A DNA stretch of 64,000 nucleotides, taken from the NCBI GenBank assembly GCA_013396525.1, contig VWYX01000292.1, positions 340,000 through 403,999 on the forward strand. Direction: 5' to 3'. This document shows, in pieces, positions 23,561-35,500 of the stretch. The position numbers and the translations under genes are program-made. Under the pieces are notes generated by a model. It made no database searches and was not told the origin of the DNA. It was given only the letters and a program-made list of their open reading frames with translations. The stretch is from Chaetorhynchus papuensis. Taxonomy: Eukaryota > Chordata > Aves > Passeriformes > Rhipiduridae. Positions within the stretch are counted from its first letter, which is position 1, and the number at the start of each line of letters is the position of its first letter.

Positions 23561-24884
23561 TTTGAGAGTCTCTTTCTGTGGAGTCGGTTTGGGGGGAAAA
23601 TTCTCTCAAGGAAGACGAAATGGTGAAACTCAGTGGATCCTAATGTTACCTGGTGTGGAAAAGAAACAGGATTGTTCATGGGCAAGAACAGGGAACTGGT
23701 CGGTGTTTGGGTTGGAGACTGAATGGACCCATAATAAGAAGAGGATATGGATACCCACAGACTGGAGGGGTCTTACAGGTACTCTGTCATGAGGAAGTAG
23801 AAATATCTGAACTTTCACAAAGAGGCTATATCAGGAGCAAGACCAGAAGAAGGTGAGGACCTTTTCGGGAAAGATGAGATTGTGCTTTATTTTGATTTCC
23901 TGTAAAGGGAGGACTAATTTGGGGAAAGGCAGAATTTGGTGAGACTTTCTGCCTTGAGACCTACAGCTGGCAAATTAGTAGTGCAATGAGTGATCCAATC
24001 TTGTAATGTTTAAGGTTGAATTTGCTCACAAAATCTGCCCTGAGATTGAAGAATGAAAGACAAAATCATTTTGTCCCATTTTTTTAGGTAAACTTGCACA
24101 ACTGGAGAGAGATGAATCCTGAATTAGTTTGGAAGCATGGCAAATACCCAGCCATGCGCATACTGCATTACAACAAAAACCAGCAAATGGCTTGGACCAT
24201 TTATAAAACAGCAAGAAAGACATTTACCTTAATTTGAGATGGGGATGTTGACTTTTTCATGATAGCATGGTATCTGGAGTTCAAGGTTCTGGTTTTAATA
24301 TATAAGCATGTAAGTCTGAGTTAAGCACCAAAGACATAATGAAGTCTTTAATGTCTTATTGCCCACAGGCATTGAATGGAATTATCTTAATTTGCACTTT
24401 ACTTGTAAATAGAAAAATGATGACAGAAACTGGCTTTAGAAACTTACCAGTTTTACTGTGTTGAGTCACTTCTTCACTGTTTCAAAATAACATTAGAGTG
24501 GTTCAGAACACTTAGACCTAGCAGACCATATCAGAGGCTGTTCTATTTTTATCTTTTACTTTTAACCTCTTCGACTATTTATTGTGAAAAATTCCAGGAC
24601 ACTGCTCCTAATTGATCACTGTGTTAGGCATTTTCCTATTCTATTTACCATATTCAAAAGCTTTTTTTTTCCTTAAACAGAGTTACCTTCAATGTGTATT
24701 TCTTAGGCCATTGTTAGTATGCTGCATTACCTTTACACACATACAAAATAAGCAGCTTAGTCACAAGTTGCAACTAAATAAAACCCAGTGGCATTCGAGA
24801 ATTCTGCTGGCCCTAGATCTTGGGAGACTTTGGACTGGTGGGTAGAAATTGAGAAGATTTTCTCAGGCTTTCAGAAATGTTCTG
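23561..24884. other. Intergenic sequence, nothing recognised
   Basis: No gene or mobile element recognised. Small open frames near 23560-23850 are chance-sized. Confidence 0.5.
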
Positions 24885-26082
24885 TGTTTGCTTAAGCTGG
24901 CACTTGAAGAAGATAGTGATGGCAGCCAGGTGAAGTCCCAGGTGACTGGAAAAAGGGAAACATGGTACCAATCTTAGAAAAGAGTAGAAAGGAAGACCTT
25001 GGGACCTGCCAACCTGTCAGCCTCACCTCTGTGCCTGGGAAGATCATGGAACAGATCTTCCTGGAAGCTGTGCTGAGGCACATGGAAAGGTACCTTAAAT
25101 CGAGAGGTGATTCGGGACATCCAGCTTAGCTTCACCACGGGCAAGTCATTCCTAACCAACCTAATGCCCTTCTATGATGGAGTGACTTCTCCACATCAGT
25201 TGAAAAGGAGAGGGCTATGGATGTCATTTATCTGGACTTCTGTAAAGCCTTTGACACAGTCCCCCACAACATCCTTCTCTCTTAAGTGGGAGAGAGATGA
25301 ATTCAGTAGGTGGACTCTTTGAATATGGAATTCATTGGATGGTCATATCCAGTGGGTAGTGGTCACTGTTCAGAGTCCCAATGGACATCAGTGACAAGTG
25401 GTGACAGTCAGAGGTTGGTACTGGGACCAGTGATATTTAATATCTCCATTAATGGCATAGAGGGGTCAAGTGCACCCTCAGCAGATTTGCAGGTGGCCCC
25501 AAGCTGAGTGGTGCAGTTGACATTCCTGAAGGATGGGGATGCCATCCAGAGGGACCTGGACAAGCTGGAGAAGTGGCCCATGGGAACCTCATGAGGTTTA
25601 ACAAGACCAAGTGCTGGTGCTGTACCTGAGTCAGAGCAAACCCCGGTATCAATCCAGGCTGGAGATGAACAGATCAGAGCAGCCCTGAGAGAAGGACCTG
25701 GGGATGCTGTGGGTGAGAGGCTGGACATGACCCAGCCATGGACACTCCCAGCCCAGAGAGCCAAATGTGTCCTGGGCTGCATCCAGAGCAGGGTGGGCAG
25801 CAGGGCCTGGGAGGGGATTCTGCCCCTCTGCCCTGCTCTGCTGAGACCCCACCTGAAGTGCTGCATCCAGCTCTGGGGTCCCAGCACAGCAAGGACATAG
25901 AACTGCTAAAGCAAGTCCGGAGGAGGCCAGCAAGTTGATTAGAGGGATGGAACATCTCTCCTATGAGGAAAGAATTGGGATTGTTCAGCCAGGAAAAGAG
26001 AAGTCTTCAGGATGACCTAACTGGAGATTTCCAGTGCCTGAAGGAAACCTACAGGAGAGATGGAGAGAGACGTTTCACAGGG
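24885..26082 (+). mobile_element. CR1 LINE, ORF2 part, left half of an interrupted copy
   Basis: The longest CR1 in the window. It covers the reverse-transcriptase and C-terminal region of ORF2: 'CTGCCAACCTGTCAGCCTCA' region, then a frame encoding MDVIYLDFCKAFDTVPHNI at about 25219-25275 (the RT block around the first catalytic Asp), then the later 'GAGACCCCACCTGAAGTGCTG' block near 25846. Several indels and stops break the frame, so it is a dead copy. It is interrupted at 26082 by an LTR and resumes at 26751. A non-LTR retrotransposon of this type copies itself by target-primed reverse transcription. Confidence 0.95.
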
Positions 26083-26750
26083 TGTCCCAGTTTGAGACAA
26101 ATTTGGAGGGACATCCAAATTTGAATGTCCTCTGACAGTAGGCAGGTTACAGCCACCTCTCCCCCACCAGGTTTTGGAAAAAGAAAAATTTTCCTTGGAG
26201 GAAAGTAACGGAAAAAATCTATTTATTTAACAGACACACAGGAAAAGAATAATAATGCTAAATAATAAAACCTCTTGCTGTGGAGAGAAATCTGGTAAGA
26301 TTTTAGAGTCCTTTCTTTGGGCACGGACTCTCTCCTCCTCTTTGGAGCTGGGCCGCCGTAGGCCGCCCTCCAGGCCAATGGTGTAGGGTCTCCTGGTGTG
26401 TTCTGGTATTGTTGAACAGTCCAGAAGCGAAGAAGAAGCCAAAGTCCCAGGGAAAAAAACTTTCATGCCTCAGCTCGCAGACTAGCTGAAAAGCAAAGGA
26501 GTTTAACTTTCCATCTCTCTCCTGAGAAAAGGAGCCAAGACCTGAGAAAAACTGGAAGGTGCTTTTTCTGCTCTGACAGCAGCAGCAGCAGCTATCTCTG
26601 CATCCTTGGAGCACAAACTGCTTTGAAAAGCTCATCTGGCTTTTTTTTTTCTTTCTTTCCCACCCAGTTTTAAAGACACAGGCACAGGAATCATGTCTGG
26701 GCATAGAGTGGTGATAGGGGATACACATCATGAAGGCACCCCAAGATACA
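26083..26750 (-). mobile_element. Solo ERV LTR (668 bp) inserted in a CR1
   Basis: On the minus strand it starts TGTATCTTGG (26750) and ends AACTGGGACA (26083), with clean TG...CA ends. A TTAAATAAAT poly(A) signal lies at about 26220-26230 (read on the minus strand), followed by a pyrimidine-rich R/U5-like tail. The flanks AGGG (left) and TGGG (right) could be a decayed 4-bp target duplication. It splits a CR1 whose two halves join sensibly when the LTR is removed, which fixes both borders. A 142-codon open frame inside it has no recognisable product. Confidence 0.85.
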
Positions 26751-27028
26751 TGGGCATGTAGTCAAAGGACAAAGGAAAATATGTTTAAACCAAAATAGGG
26801 TATGTTCAGATTAGATATTAGGAAGAAATTCTTTGCTGTGAAGGTGAAGTACAAGGTTGCTCAGAGGAACTGTGGATACCCCATCCCTGGAAGTGTTCAA
26901 GGCCAGGTTGGATGGATCTTTGAGCAACCTGGTCTAGTGGAAGGTGTCACTGCCCATGGAAAGGGGTTGGAACTAATGATTTTTAATGTCCCTTCCAAAC
27001 CAAGCCAGTCTGTAATTCTATGGTCCTA
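26751..27028 (+). mobile_element. CR1 LINE, 3' half of the interrupted copy
   Basis: Continuation of the CR1 at 24885-26082 after the LTR: 'GGGCATGTAGT', 'CAGATTAGATATTAGGAAG', 'CCCCATCCCTGGAAGTGTTC', and 'CCCTTCCAAACCAAGCCAG' then a degenerate ATTCTATGG tail. Together the two halves give about 1.48 kb of CR1. Confidence 0.93.
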
Positions 27029-29912
27029 AGACTTCAGGTGCACCTTTGTATTTACTGTATTTTTAAACTAATTCTCCCTGGCCTGGAGATTGGGATGATA
27101 GCATGGACCTCACAGTGTCATTCATGCGGATTAATTTTGTCTGAATTTCATATGAGTGTGAGTGACTCAGCAGTTTGACCACAACCAGGTTATATTGTCT
27201 GCTGTGTGATTTCTCTGCATAGCTTTGGGGTAGGACGATTTTAACTGCCTGCTTACAGAAAACGGGTGAGTACAAGATTCCCTCAGTAGGAGCCAAAGAG
27301 AAATGGACAGCCTTAGGGAGGAAAAGGATAGAAAAAGTGTGTTTAGGAGGAAAAATGTAGTAGAAAAGGAGAGAGAAAGGTGATGAGAGTTGACATGAGA
27401 GATGTTGACATGAGCGGTAAGAAGTGAATGATACTAAATTATGAAAGTGGTAAACACAAAAGGATGGAAAACAAGAAAAACACAGGTAACAGTGTCAGGG
27501 TAATAATGTTCTGTTCGGTGTGCATGCACTGACTTGTGCTTCTGTCACTGTTATCAGGATTATTATATTTATCAGAGCTTGCCCAGTGAAATAGGCCCCT
27601 GAAGCTTGCATCTGGGGCATTCAAGTTTGCCAGAACTTCTGTTTTGGAGAAAGAAGCTATTTCTTGCTTGCAGCCATATTTTGGGGTAGCAGTAGAAATC
27701 ATGGCAGAGTTGGTATGCTATTCGTTTAAGTTGTCCTCCTGTTTTAAATAAGAAACACAATGCCTTTGTTTAAAACACCATGAACTCATACTAAAGATGT
27801 GTAGGACTGAAGCTTCAGAGCTCAACAGCAGCAAATCGGTGGTAAGTCACCAAGTGGCAATAACACAATTCTTCTTGATCATTTTTCCACACCCCAAATA
27901 TAGATGTACAGCCTTACTGTAGGCATCACCAATGAAAAATGTGACTTTGAAGATATGATTAAGAAAAGACAAACAAACGAACCTCAGAAATACAATTGCC
28001 TCCCCTTCAGAGAGTGGGGGTTTTTGTGTGATTTATCTCTGTAGTTGTCAGTCTACCAAATACTAAATTTGCTCAAAGTTATTACTTTAACACTTCTTTC
28101 AGTAGAAATTATATTAAAATCTATATTATTTCCCTTTGCCCACAGTTATGTTTGCACTTCAAAGTCAATAAAATCTTACAGCAATAAAATCCTAAGCAAT
28201 CTTAAGTTCAGGCAAGTACAAGGGACTTTGTGTGCAGCTTCAGGTTAAATTGAAGTTCTAACTCAACTTCATTTTGCAGTAAATTTGGGTAAAGTAACTA
28301 ATATAAGCTGTAGTGCCCATTAATAGGATACATTTTAGTCAGGGCTCTAGAGACACAATTTAAAGTAGAAAGGCTGTGACATTAATAAACTAACTTACAC
28401 TCTTACTATAAGAAATTTTTAAGTACTGTAGTAGAGGCAAATGACACCTAACCCAGGGCATCCTTTCCTCTCCAGTCCTTTATGATGTGAAATTACAAAG
28501 CATAGGTCAGGAATAGGCAAATTGTGTGTGCCTGGGGTAAGAGATGGGAGGATTTGATTTTTTTCCCATTGACTTGTTTAGGGGCCCCATACAGCAGAAT
28601 AATTGTAGTTTACTACATGGATAATGTTACTATCGGACCATAGTGAGAAATGGTGCAGAAATGTTGGTTATTACCACATGGAGCTTTAGCAGGGTGTTAA
28701 GGCTCCAACTCAAAGCTGGCTGTTCTTTTTTCTGCAGACCTACTTAGTGTGCTGTCCTTCTAGGGCTTGATTTCTGGAGTTCCGCTATGTCCATGTTGAA
28801 CACAGCCTCCACTGCTTTGTGCTTTCCCAGAACCTGGTTCACATGAACAGACTCTGCAAGAATTAACTCAGCTCTAGCTTGAGCCAAAACTGATGATCTT
28901 TGTTGCACCAGAGCTGGCTTTGCTACAAATACCCTCTTACTGTTGCATGCAGCATTCCCAAACGAAGAAAGGTGACCAGAAAAACCATGTTTGGATCTGC
29001 TAGCATAGGCTCAGACAGGGGCTGTTAGTTCTGGGTCCTCACAGCACTGATGCAGCAACCATACTTATCTAAATTAGCCTGTAATTTATAAATTATGCTC
29101 AAATTAGTCCATATTTGAGCTAATAAGACTTTGTCAAACCAAGTTCAGTCAACAGCATGGTAATTAGGGTGTTTCTATACCTGCTGCCTTCTTAATCTGC
29201 AAGCTGAATGTCTCAGTGGTGTCTCAACAGCACTAAAGCCCAGTTAAAAGCACCTTGAGGGGTCTAACTTGTCCACAATTGACCTGCACTTGTAGGGCAT
29301 AGGGGTCCAGATAACTTGTAGTGTAGTCCTTTCATCTATAGTCTGCCCACTTCTGTTTGGGATCTATTTTTTTTTCCCCAGAAAGCACACTGAAATTTAG
29401 CAGACCAGTTCTGTACAGTGGCTGCTGGAAGGTGTTGAGGTGAGTGGGAGGTTTGCGAAGAGGAGTCATGGCTCAGCTCCTAAGGCAGAACACCCTTCCC
29501 AGAGAAACACAAGCAGTATGGATTGGATGGACAGGGCAGAGAATTAGAACACTGCTTCACGCTCACTCAGAGCGGTGCTGTATGGAGCTTTTTGTTCTTG
29601 AGTATTTTACTCATTGCTGCTGCTCTCAGGAAAGGCACATGTTGGGCACTGCTGCCTCAGGCCAGGCTGGTGGTAGTGCACCATGTGGTTCACCCTCACT
29701 GTTGGAGCTGGTGGTTAAGGCACAGCTGACAGAAATGCTGCTCTCCTCATCTTTTCCTTTGGCTTCAGATTCTTCTTGAACCTCGTAACTCTTCCTGGGA
29801 ATAGTATGTTGTGGTCTTCTGAGTGTCATACTTCATAGTCAGGGTCATTATTATTCAAGAAAAATAGCCTAACTAAAACTATGAGACTCTTACTTGATGA
29901 CGCTTCTTGCTT
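27029..29912. other. Intergenic sequence, nothing recognised
   Basis: No supportable gene, RNA or repeat. Open frames of up to 111 codons occur but resemble nothing I know. Confidence 0.5.
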
Positions 29913-30183
29913 TCATGGAATCATAGAATTTGTTAGGTTGGAAAATGCCTCTAAGATCATCAAGTCCAACCATATCACCATTGTGTCACCACCAAGCCAT
30001 GTCCCCATGTGCCACATCCACACGTTTTTTTGAACACTTCCAGAGATGGTGACACTACCACGTCCCTGGGCAATGCTTGACAACCCTTTCTGTAAAGAAA
30101 TTTTTCCAAATATCCAATCTAAACCTCCCCTGGTGCAACTTGAGGCTATTTCCTTTTGTCCTGCCACTTGCTACCTGGGAGAA
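29913..30183 (-). mobile_element. CR1 LINE 3' end, first part of an interrupted copy
   Basis: Reverse-strand CR1. The + strand starts ATGGAATCATAGAATTTGTT (inverted tail), then 'GATCATCAAGTCCAACC' and 'GTAAAGAAATTTTTCCAAAT', and ends GGGAGAA at 30183 where an LTR begins. The copy continues at 30550. Confidence 0.93.
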
Positions 30184-30549
30184 TGTCGCTGTGCAAAGCG
30201 GACGCATAGAAAAACCACGAGTCCAAATCCACAGAAAAGCAGCAAACGAGCTGAGTTTTAATAATTTTCTGAGGTTTTTATAAGTTAGTTCGCAAAGTGG
30301 GCTAAGTGGCACAAGGTCATTGGTTCTTCAGGCCAGCCAACCCCCGAGGGGCTGACCCAATTCCTAGCACGTAGCAGACAAGTGTTTTTCTAACCGAAAT
30401 AATAACTATCTGAGAACAACAACCACAGGTGCAAGGAGTTTACAAAACTGTAACATTGTTTTACTTAGCACGTATGGGAAAGACAGAGTTCTCACAGAAC
30501 ACTAGAGAGCTGAAGAATTTCCCTGCTAAAAGCTCTGTCAGCATCAACA
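30184..30549 (-). mobile_element. Solo ERV LTR (366 bp) with perfect 6-bp target duplication, inserted in CR1
   Basis: Ends are TGTCGC at 30184 and CATCAACA at 30549. It is flanked by GGAGAA at 30178-30183 and GGAGAA at 30550-30555, an exact 6-bp target site duplication, which is the length expected for alpha/betaretrovirus-like (ERVK-type) integration. Read on the minus strand there is a TATA-like CTTATAAAAAC element (about 30272-30282), an ATTAAA poly(A)-type signal (about 30256-30261), and then an R/U5-like tail. This gives a normal U3-R-U5 order, so the LTR is on the minus strand. No internal retroviral sequence remains, indicating recombination to a solo LTR. Confidence 0.92.
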
Positions 30550-30685
30550 GGAGAAGAGCCCCACCTGGCTACACCCACCTTTCAGGCGGTTGTAGAGGGC
30601 AATAAGGTCCTTCCTGAGCCTTCTCTCTTCTAAGGATAAGCAACCCCAGCTTACTCAGTTGCTTCTCATCAGATTTTTACTTTTT
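30550..30685 (-). mobile_element. CR1 LINE, second part of the interrupted copy
   Basis: Continues the reverse-strand CR1 after the LTR: 'GAGCCCCACCTGGCTACA', 'GCAATAAGGTCCTTCCTGAGC', 'CTCTTCTAAGGATAAGCAACC' and 'CAGTTGCTTCTCATCAGA' correspond to CR1 upstream of its 3'UTR, in reverse. Confidence 0.9.
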
Positions 30686-32165
30686 GTCACATTAAACTGA
30701 CAAGCAAAAATGAACTGGAGTGTGTTAACTCAAGAGCTATTAAATGATGCGGCACTAATGATGTCTACTGAAAAAGCTGTAAGTAGTAAGGCAAATTCCT
30801 CTTTTGGTTAAATTGCTATAATTTTGACCAGACTGTAAATTACAGAGAGAGTGTCTGATTTAGGGGGTGACATGTTCATTTGTCGTGGATTTAGCTAGAT
30901 GCTGTACAATTTGCTGAAAGCATATGTTTGCCTAGTGATACTGTGCATAAGCAGAGAACTCTCTTGTGGCAGGAGAGCCTCACTTGAGCAAAGCTTTCTG
31001 CTGAGGGACATGAGGAAAAAAAGAACAAAAGCAGTATAAATGAGATAATGGTAGTTTTTAATGGTAGTACACAGGAGGAGAAGGTATAATCCTGTATTAA
31101 GTATAATTGTCATAACAGATGAATGCACACCCCAGCAACACAATATGGTTTTCTGTCCTTGTAACTGATAAATGCTCTTTTTTCGGGTGGAGTCTTTCCA
31201 AATACAAAATAAAAATTTTACCTAAGAGGTTATTGCTTTGGTGCTCAGGAAGGAGGAAAGGGGATAAATCTCATGGATTTGCTTACCTTAGCAGGCTTTA
31301 CCAGGCCTCGTGATTCAATTCTACAGCTGAATATGGTCAATTCCATTGACCTCAAATATTACCAATCCATCATATCGTGTGTTCCACTGCACTGCTGCTG
31401 TGGTGCTTCTGTGCTAATGTAGAGGCTGTTGGCAGTGCTGAAGTTCTGCTAATTAAACAAACACACCACCACACCCTGAAAAGCATCAGTATTAGAAGCC
31501 TATACATACTTTCCTCTATCTAATATTTTGTGTTATAAATTAGTAATTATTTCATATAAGAGAAAAGTACATAATGAAAAATTGTCTCATGAAGATTTCA
31601 TGGGTAGGGGTTTGGCTTGGTTCCGTAAGTATCACAACAACCGCTTTTTCTGGAATTAATATTTGAAAAAGGCAAGTATTATGCAAATTATATTGCAGAA
31701 TATATGTACTTGATTTAGTTTTGGTTTGGGGTTTTTCAAATTTTATTTAGAAGGTCAGATGTATTAGCTGATATAACTTCAACTGTTCAACTGTTTCAGC
31801 TGCATTTTTTGTTGATTCTTTTCTTTCTGTGGTGATTTAATGACCTTAGGAATTGATATTTTGGGACAAAAAGAAAGCTCTGTGTTTCACATGAAGTATC
31901 ATAGTTTGGGTTTTTAATTTCAAACAAGTGGCATGAGACTCAATTTTAAATTTGTTTCTCTTTCAAGACTGATTAGTGTGAATTCCACATATCTCTTGGA
32001 CTGGAGTTATATGTAAATAGATAACAAATATATATACAAACATCTGCTATGAGCAATGAGAGGAGGATTGCAGAGATATGGCTGTACATATATGCTGTAG
32101 CCTTCATATGTTTGCAACACCACTGTATTACCTGAGGTAGGATGAGTCATGTAATCAGAGAAAAA
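30686..32165. other. Intergenic sequence, nothing recognised
   Basis: AT-rich; no supportable gene or mobile element. Confidence 0.5.
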
Positions 32166-32527
32166 ACAAAGGCTCTGGGGAGACCTTCTAGCAGCCTTTC
32201 TGTACCTAAAGTGGCCTACAATAAAAGCTGCAAAGAGACTTTTGATAGGGGCAGCCAGTGACAGGAAAAGGTGTAATGCCTTTCAACTAAAAGAGGACAG
32301 GCTTAGATTGGATATTAGGAAGAATTTCTTCACTGGAGGCGTGGTGAGACACTGACACAGGTTGCCCAGAGAAGCTGTGGATGCCCCATCCCTGGCAGTG
32401 TTCAAAGCCAGGCTGGATGGGGCTTTGAGCAACCTGGTCTGGTGGGAGATGTCCCTGCCCATGGAAGGGGGGTTGGAAATAGATGATCTTTAAAGCCTCT
32501 TCCAACCCAGACTCTATGGTTCTATGA
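32166..32527 (+). mobile_element. CR1 LINE 3' fragment
   Basis: Contains 'TTAGATTGGATATTAGGAAG' at about 32303, 'GTGGATGCCCCATCCCTGGC' at about 32377, 'GAGCAACCTGGTCTGGTGGG', 'CTTCCAACCCAGACTCTATG' and the terminal GGTTCTATG. It is 5'-truncated in the upstream 'GGGGAGACCTTCTAGCAGCC' block. Confidence 0.92.
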
Positions 32528-35500
32528 AATGCAACTTAAATTTCTGAGTTTAACACTCTCCTTGCTCCAGGTCTCCTCTGTGGATGCTGAAAAGCTTTTA
32601 GCAGAGAAATTTTCCAGCTGTCTGCAGCATTCTGTGAAAGCTCTGCTTTTCTCACAGAAGCTATGAGAAACAGTGCTACGGTCTTGTAAATGAATTCTCT
32701 TAATCTTGCAGGTGCAAATTGTTATGTAGTTTTGTTATGATATTGACTGGAAAAATATTTTGAAATGGGTGTTGTAGGGTCTAGCCAATCATCTCTGAGA
32801 GGTGGATGACTGGACACCAATAACTTTATGCCATCTTTGCGAACCAAGATATGTAAGGCAGTCATTAATTAATGAAGGTGGCTCTATTCTTCCTGAACCT
32901 GAACTTCGTGTCGTCATTTCTCTCCGTCCTTGGTACAACAGTGACACTCCTCCAGTGTCAGAGTAATTGCAGGGTCATTGTTTATCCCAGAACTTTGGAC
33001 AGAATATACAAAGAATATACAGTTGTTCTTGATAGTAACTTTTAAAATCCTCGGTGTATTTACAAATCTCATTTTTAATCTTTAATTCCTGTCATCAAGG
33101 ATTTTCCATCTCATTGAGTTGCACGGCCTGCTTGCACACAGCGTGTGAAAACAAACTATGAAAACGGGGTTAGAGATACTGAGCTGTCTGCTGTAACGGT
33201 GTAAGATGTTTCTACACACAAAGAGAATGCGTCTCTGAGTTTTTCAAAAGAAGATTTCAGCACTTTGCTTAGGCTCCTTGCAAATGTCAGTCCTCTGAGC
33301 ATTAATGAGGCAATAACTAGGTTGAGAACAAAGCTTCTGGTAATTCTGGTGATGCATTTGAGGTAAATATAAGGGGCTGTGTTGGGTGGAAGTAGGAAAC
33401 ATGTTTCTCTGGGAAAAATATTTGTGTCAGAAAAAACATTAGGCAGTGTGAACTAAGCTTTTCACCACTTGCATGTGTTTTTGAAAAACGTGCTTAAAAC
33501 AATAAACTGAAAAGAGAAGGTAGCATCCCACAGAATACAATGGACATTCAGGAGTGTTGCACTATTCAGGGAGAATCTGTTCTGTGCAGCCTTGTTGATA
33601 AATAAACCCTGGATGAAGGCTGGATGCCTGTTAAGTCTACAGCTGTCACAAATCAAAGAGATGGTGTTTATTAGGCAAAGCATTTTAGACCAAGATGTCA
33701 GGCGTTTTGTTCCCCTGCCACCCCATGCACTCAGGAGTTCATGACAGCTGGGGAGAAGAGAAGGTTGTTGCAAGGGAGAGTGAGTTGGTTTTCATTTTTG
33801 GAGACTCATGACTCAGAATCCTGGGGCAAAGTGTGTGTATTTGTACAGATTTAGAACCAGTACATGGCATGTCAGAAAAGAGTTTTACTTTGCATAGTAT
33901 TTTTTCCATCATAAGCTTAATAGTATTAAAATAAGAATTGTCTTACTTTACTTGATTTTTGGCTATGACTTATCTGGCCAGCCTTTTGAAACGTGTGAAT
34001 AGTTTCCACGTATGCAATTACCTGTGAAGCTGCTAAGTTCTTATTACAAGCACAAAGAGCAAGGCGGGCCTTGTGAAGTATAAATACCCCTAGAGCAGAT
34101 GTGCCTGCATCAGAATTAGTCGTTTTAGGTCTCCAGAAAGGGAAAGTGTGAAATAATTCAAGTAAATCAGATGCAAAGGTGATCATTTCTCTTCATTAGC
34201 ACAAATGTGTTTTGAATTGACCTGAGGTTCTTTCATGCAGAAACTGGGATTTCCTGGGGTCAGCATCCCTGAAACCTGTGCAAACCTTAAGGCATTCACC
34301 TCACACTGATGAAATGTATTTGATTGCTGAGCCAAACATGAGGCTTAAAAATACCCCCAGTTCCTGTTAGCACAGAGAGATTTCTGCAGCAACTTCACTA
34401 CACTTTGGCTGCTTCGTATTATTTTCTTTTTCTCTTCTGTTTCCTTTGCTTTGAATCCTCTTCTTCGCAAGGCATTGTACTGTAAAAATGAGAAAAGTAA
34501 TCTGTATGCTGATGGCAGGTCTAATGGCATGAAAGGTTTCAAGGGTTTCAGAAAGGGTTTTAATCTTCTTCAGTGAACAAAAGCTGATTTTCACATGTAG
34601 TAACAGGGAGGTTTTTTTACAGGCTTTTAGTGACAATATGATAGTGTTACAGAAGACTGTGTAAGGATGACAAAGATTAATTCACAGTATTCATGAAGAT
34701 ACAAAGACGATGCGGTGTTTTGTTGGGAATGTTGGAGTTTAAACGTACTTACGAACAAAGTCAAGACATAAATAAAATGTCCTTTTTAAAAGCAAAAAAA
34801 TTAGGTACCAAGGGAAAATTGCACTTGAGAGGGTGGAATTTGCCGTCAGTTATTTATTTGGGCCAGTATAATAATATAATTCTTAAAAAAGGATGAACAA
34901 GACAATTTTTTGAGATTTGGAAGTTCATCTCTTGTGGTGCACTAGCACCTGTTTATGGGATGGTTATTCTCAAGGGTCAATCCTTTAAAAATCTTTGTAA
35001 ACACTTTGGTCTTCTTACCACTTGCAGCTTTTCTATAATAATTACAGTGTCTGTTTGTACATATGTTGAGTAGGAGGTTCATAGCTGTTCCTCAATTACC
35101 TATTATGAATACTTCTATTTTTGTAGTATTGCATTTATTTGCTGGAGGTAGTTCTGCAAATTTCTAAACCATTTTCTATGCCTTTGCTTTGTTCTGAATG
35201 TTTTTATGTTATGCAGGTAAGAACAGGAGGCAGAGAGCCTTAATAAATTGGGTCTTGGTCCTATTTTTGGTCATCAAACCTCAGGAAAGTCCCATTCATC
35301 ATCTGCAGCATCTAGGGGATGGCGTTAATGACTGCATGGTTTGTATCATGTTCTGAGATTAATTTAGTTACTGCTGATTATGCTGTTTCAAAACAGCCTC
35401 ATTTTGACTAAAGGATTTCAGGGATCACTAAATTTCAAAAGGCAATACAAGGTCTGAAGGAACCAGAACCAGCTTTGCTGTTGAACTTTATGTTCACATT

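Noticed and set aside
26303..26731. 142-codon minus-strand open frame
   Set aside because: It lies entirely inside the 668-bp solo LTR, with no similarity to a retroviral or cellular protein that I recognise.
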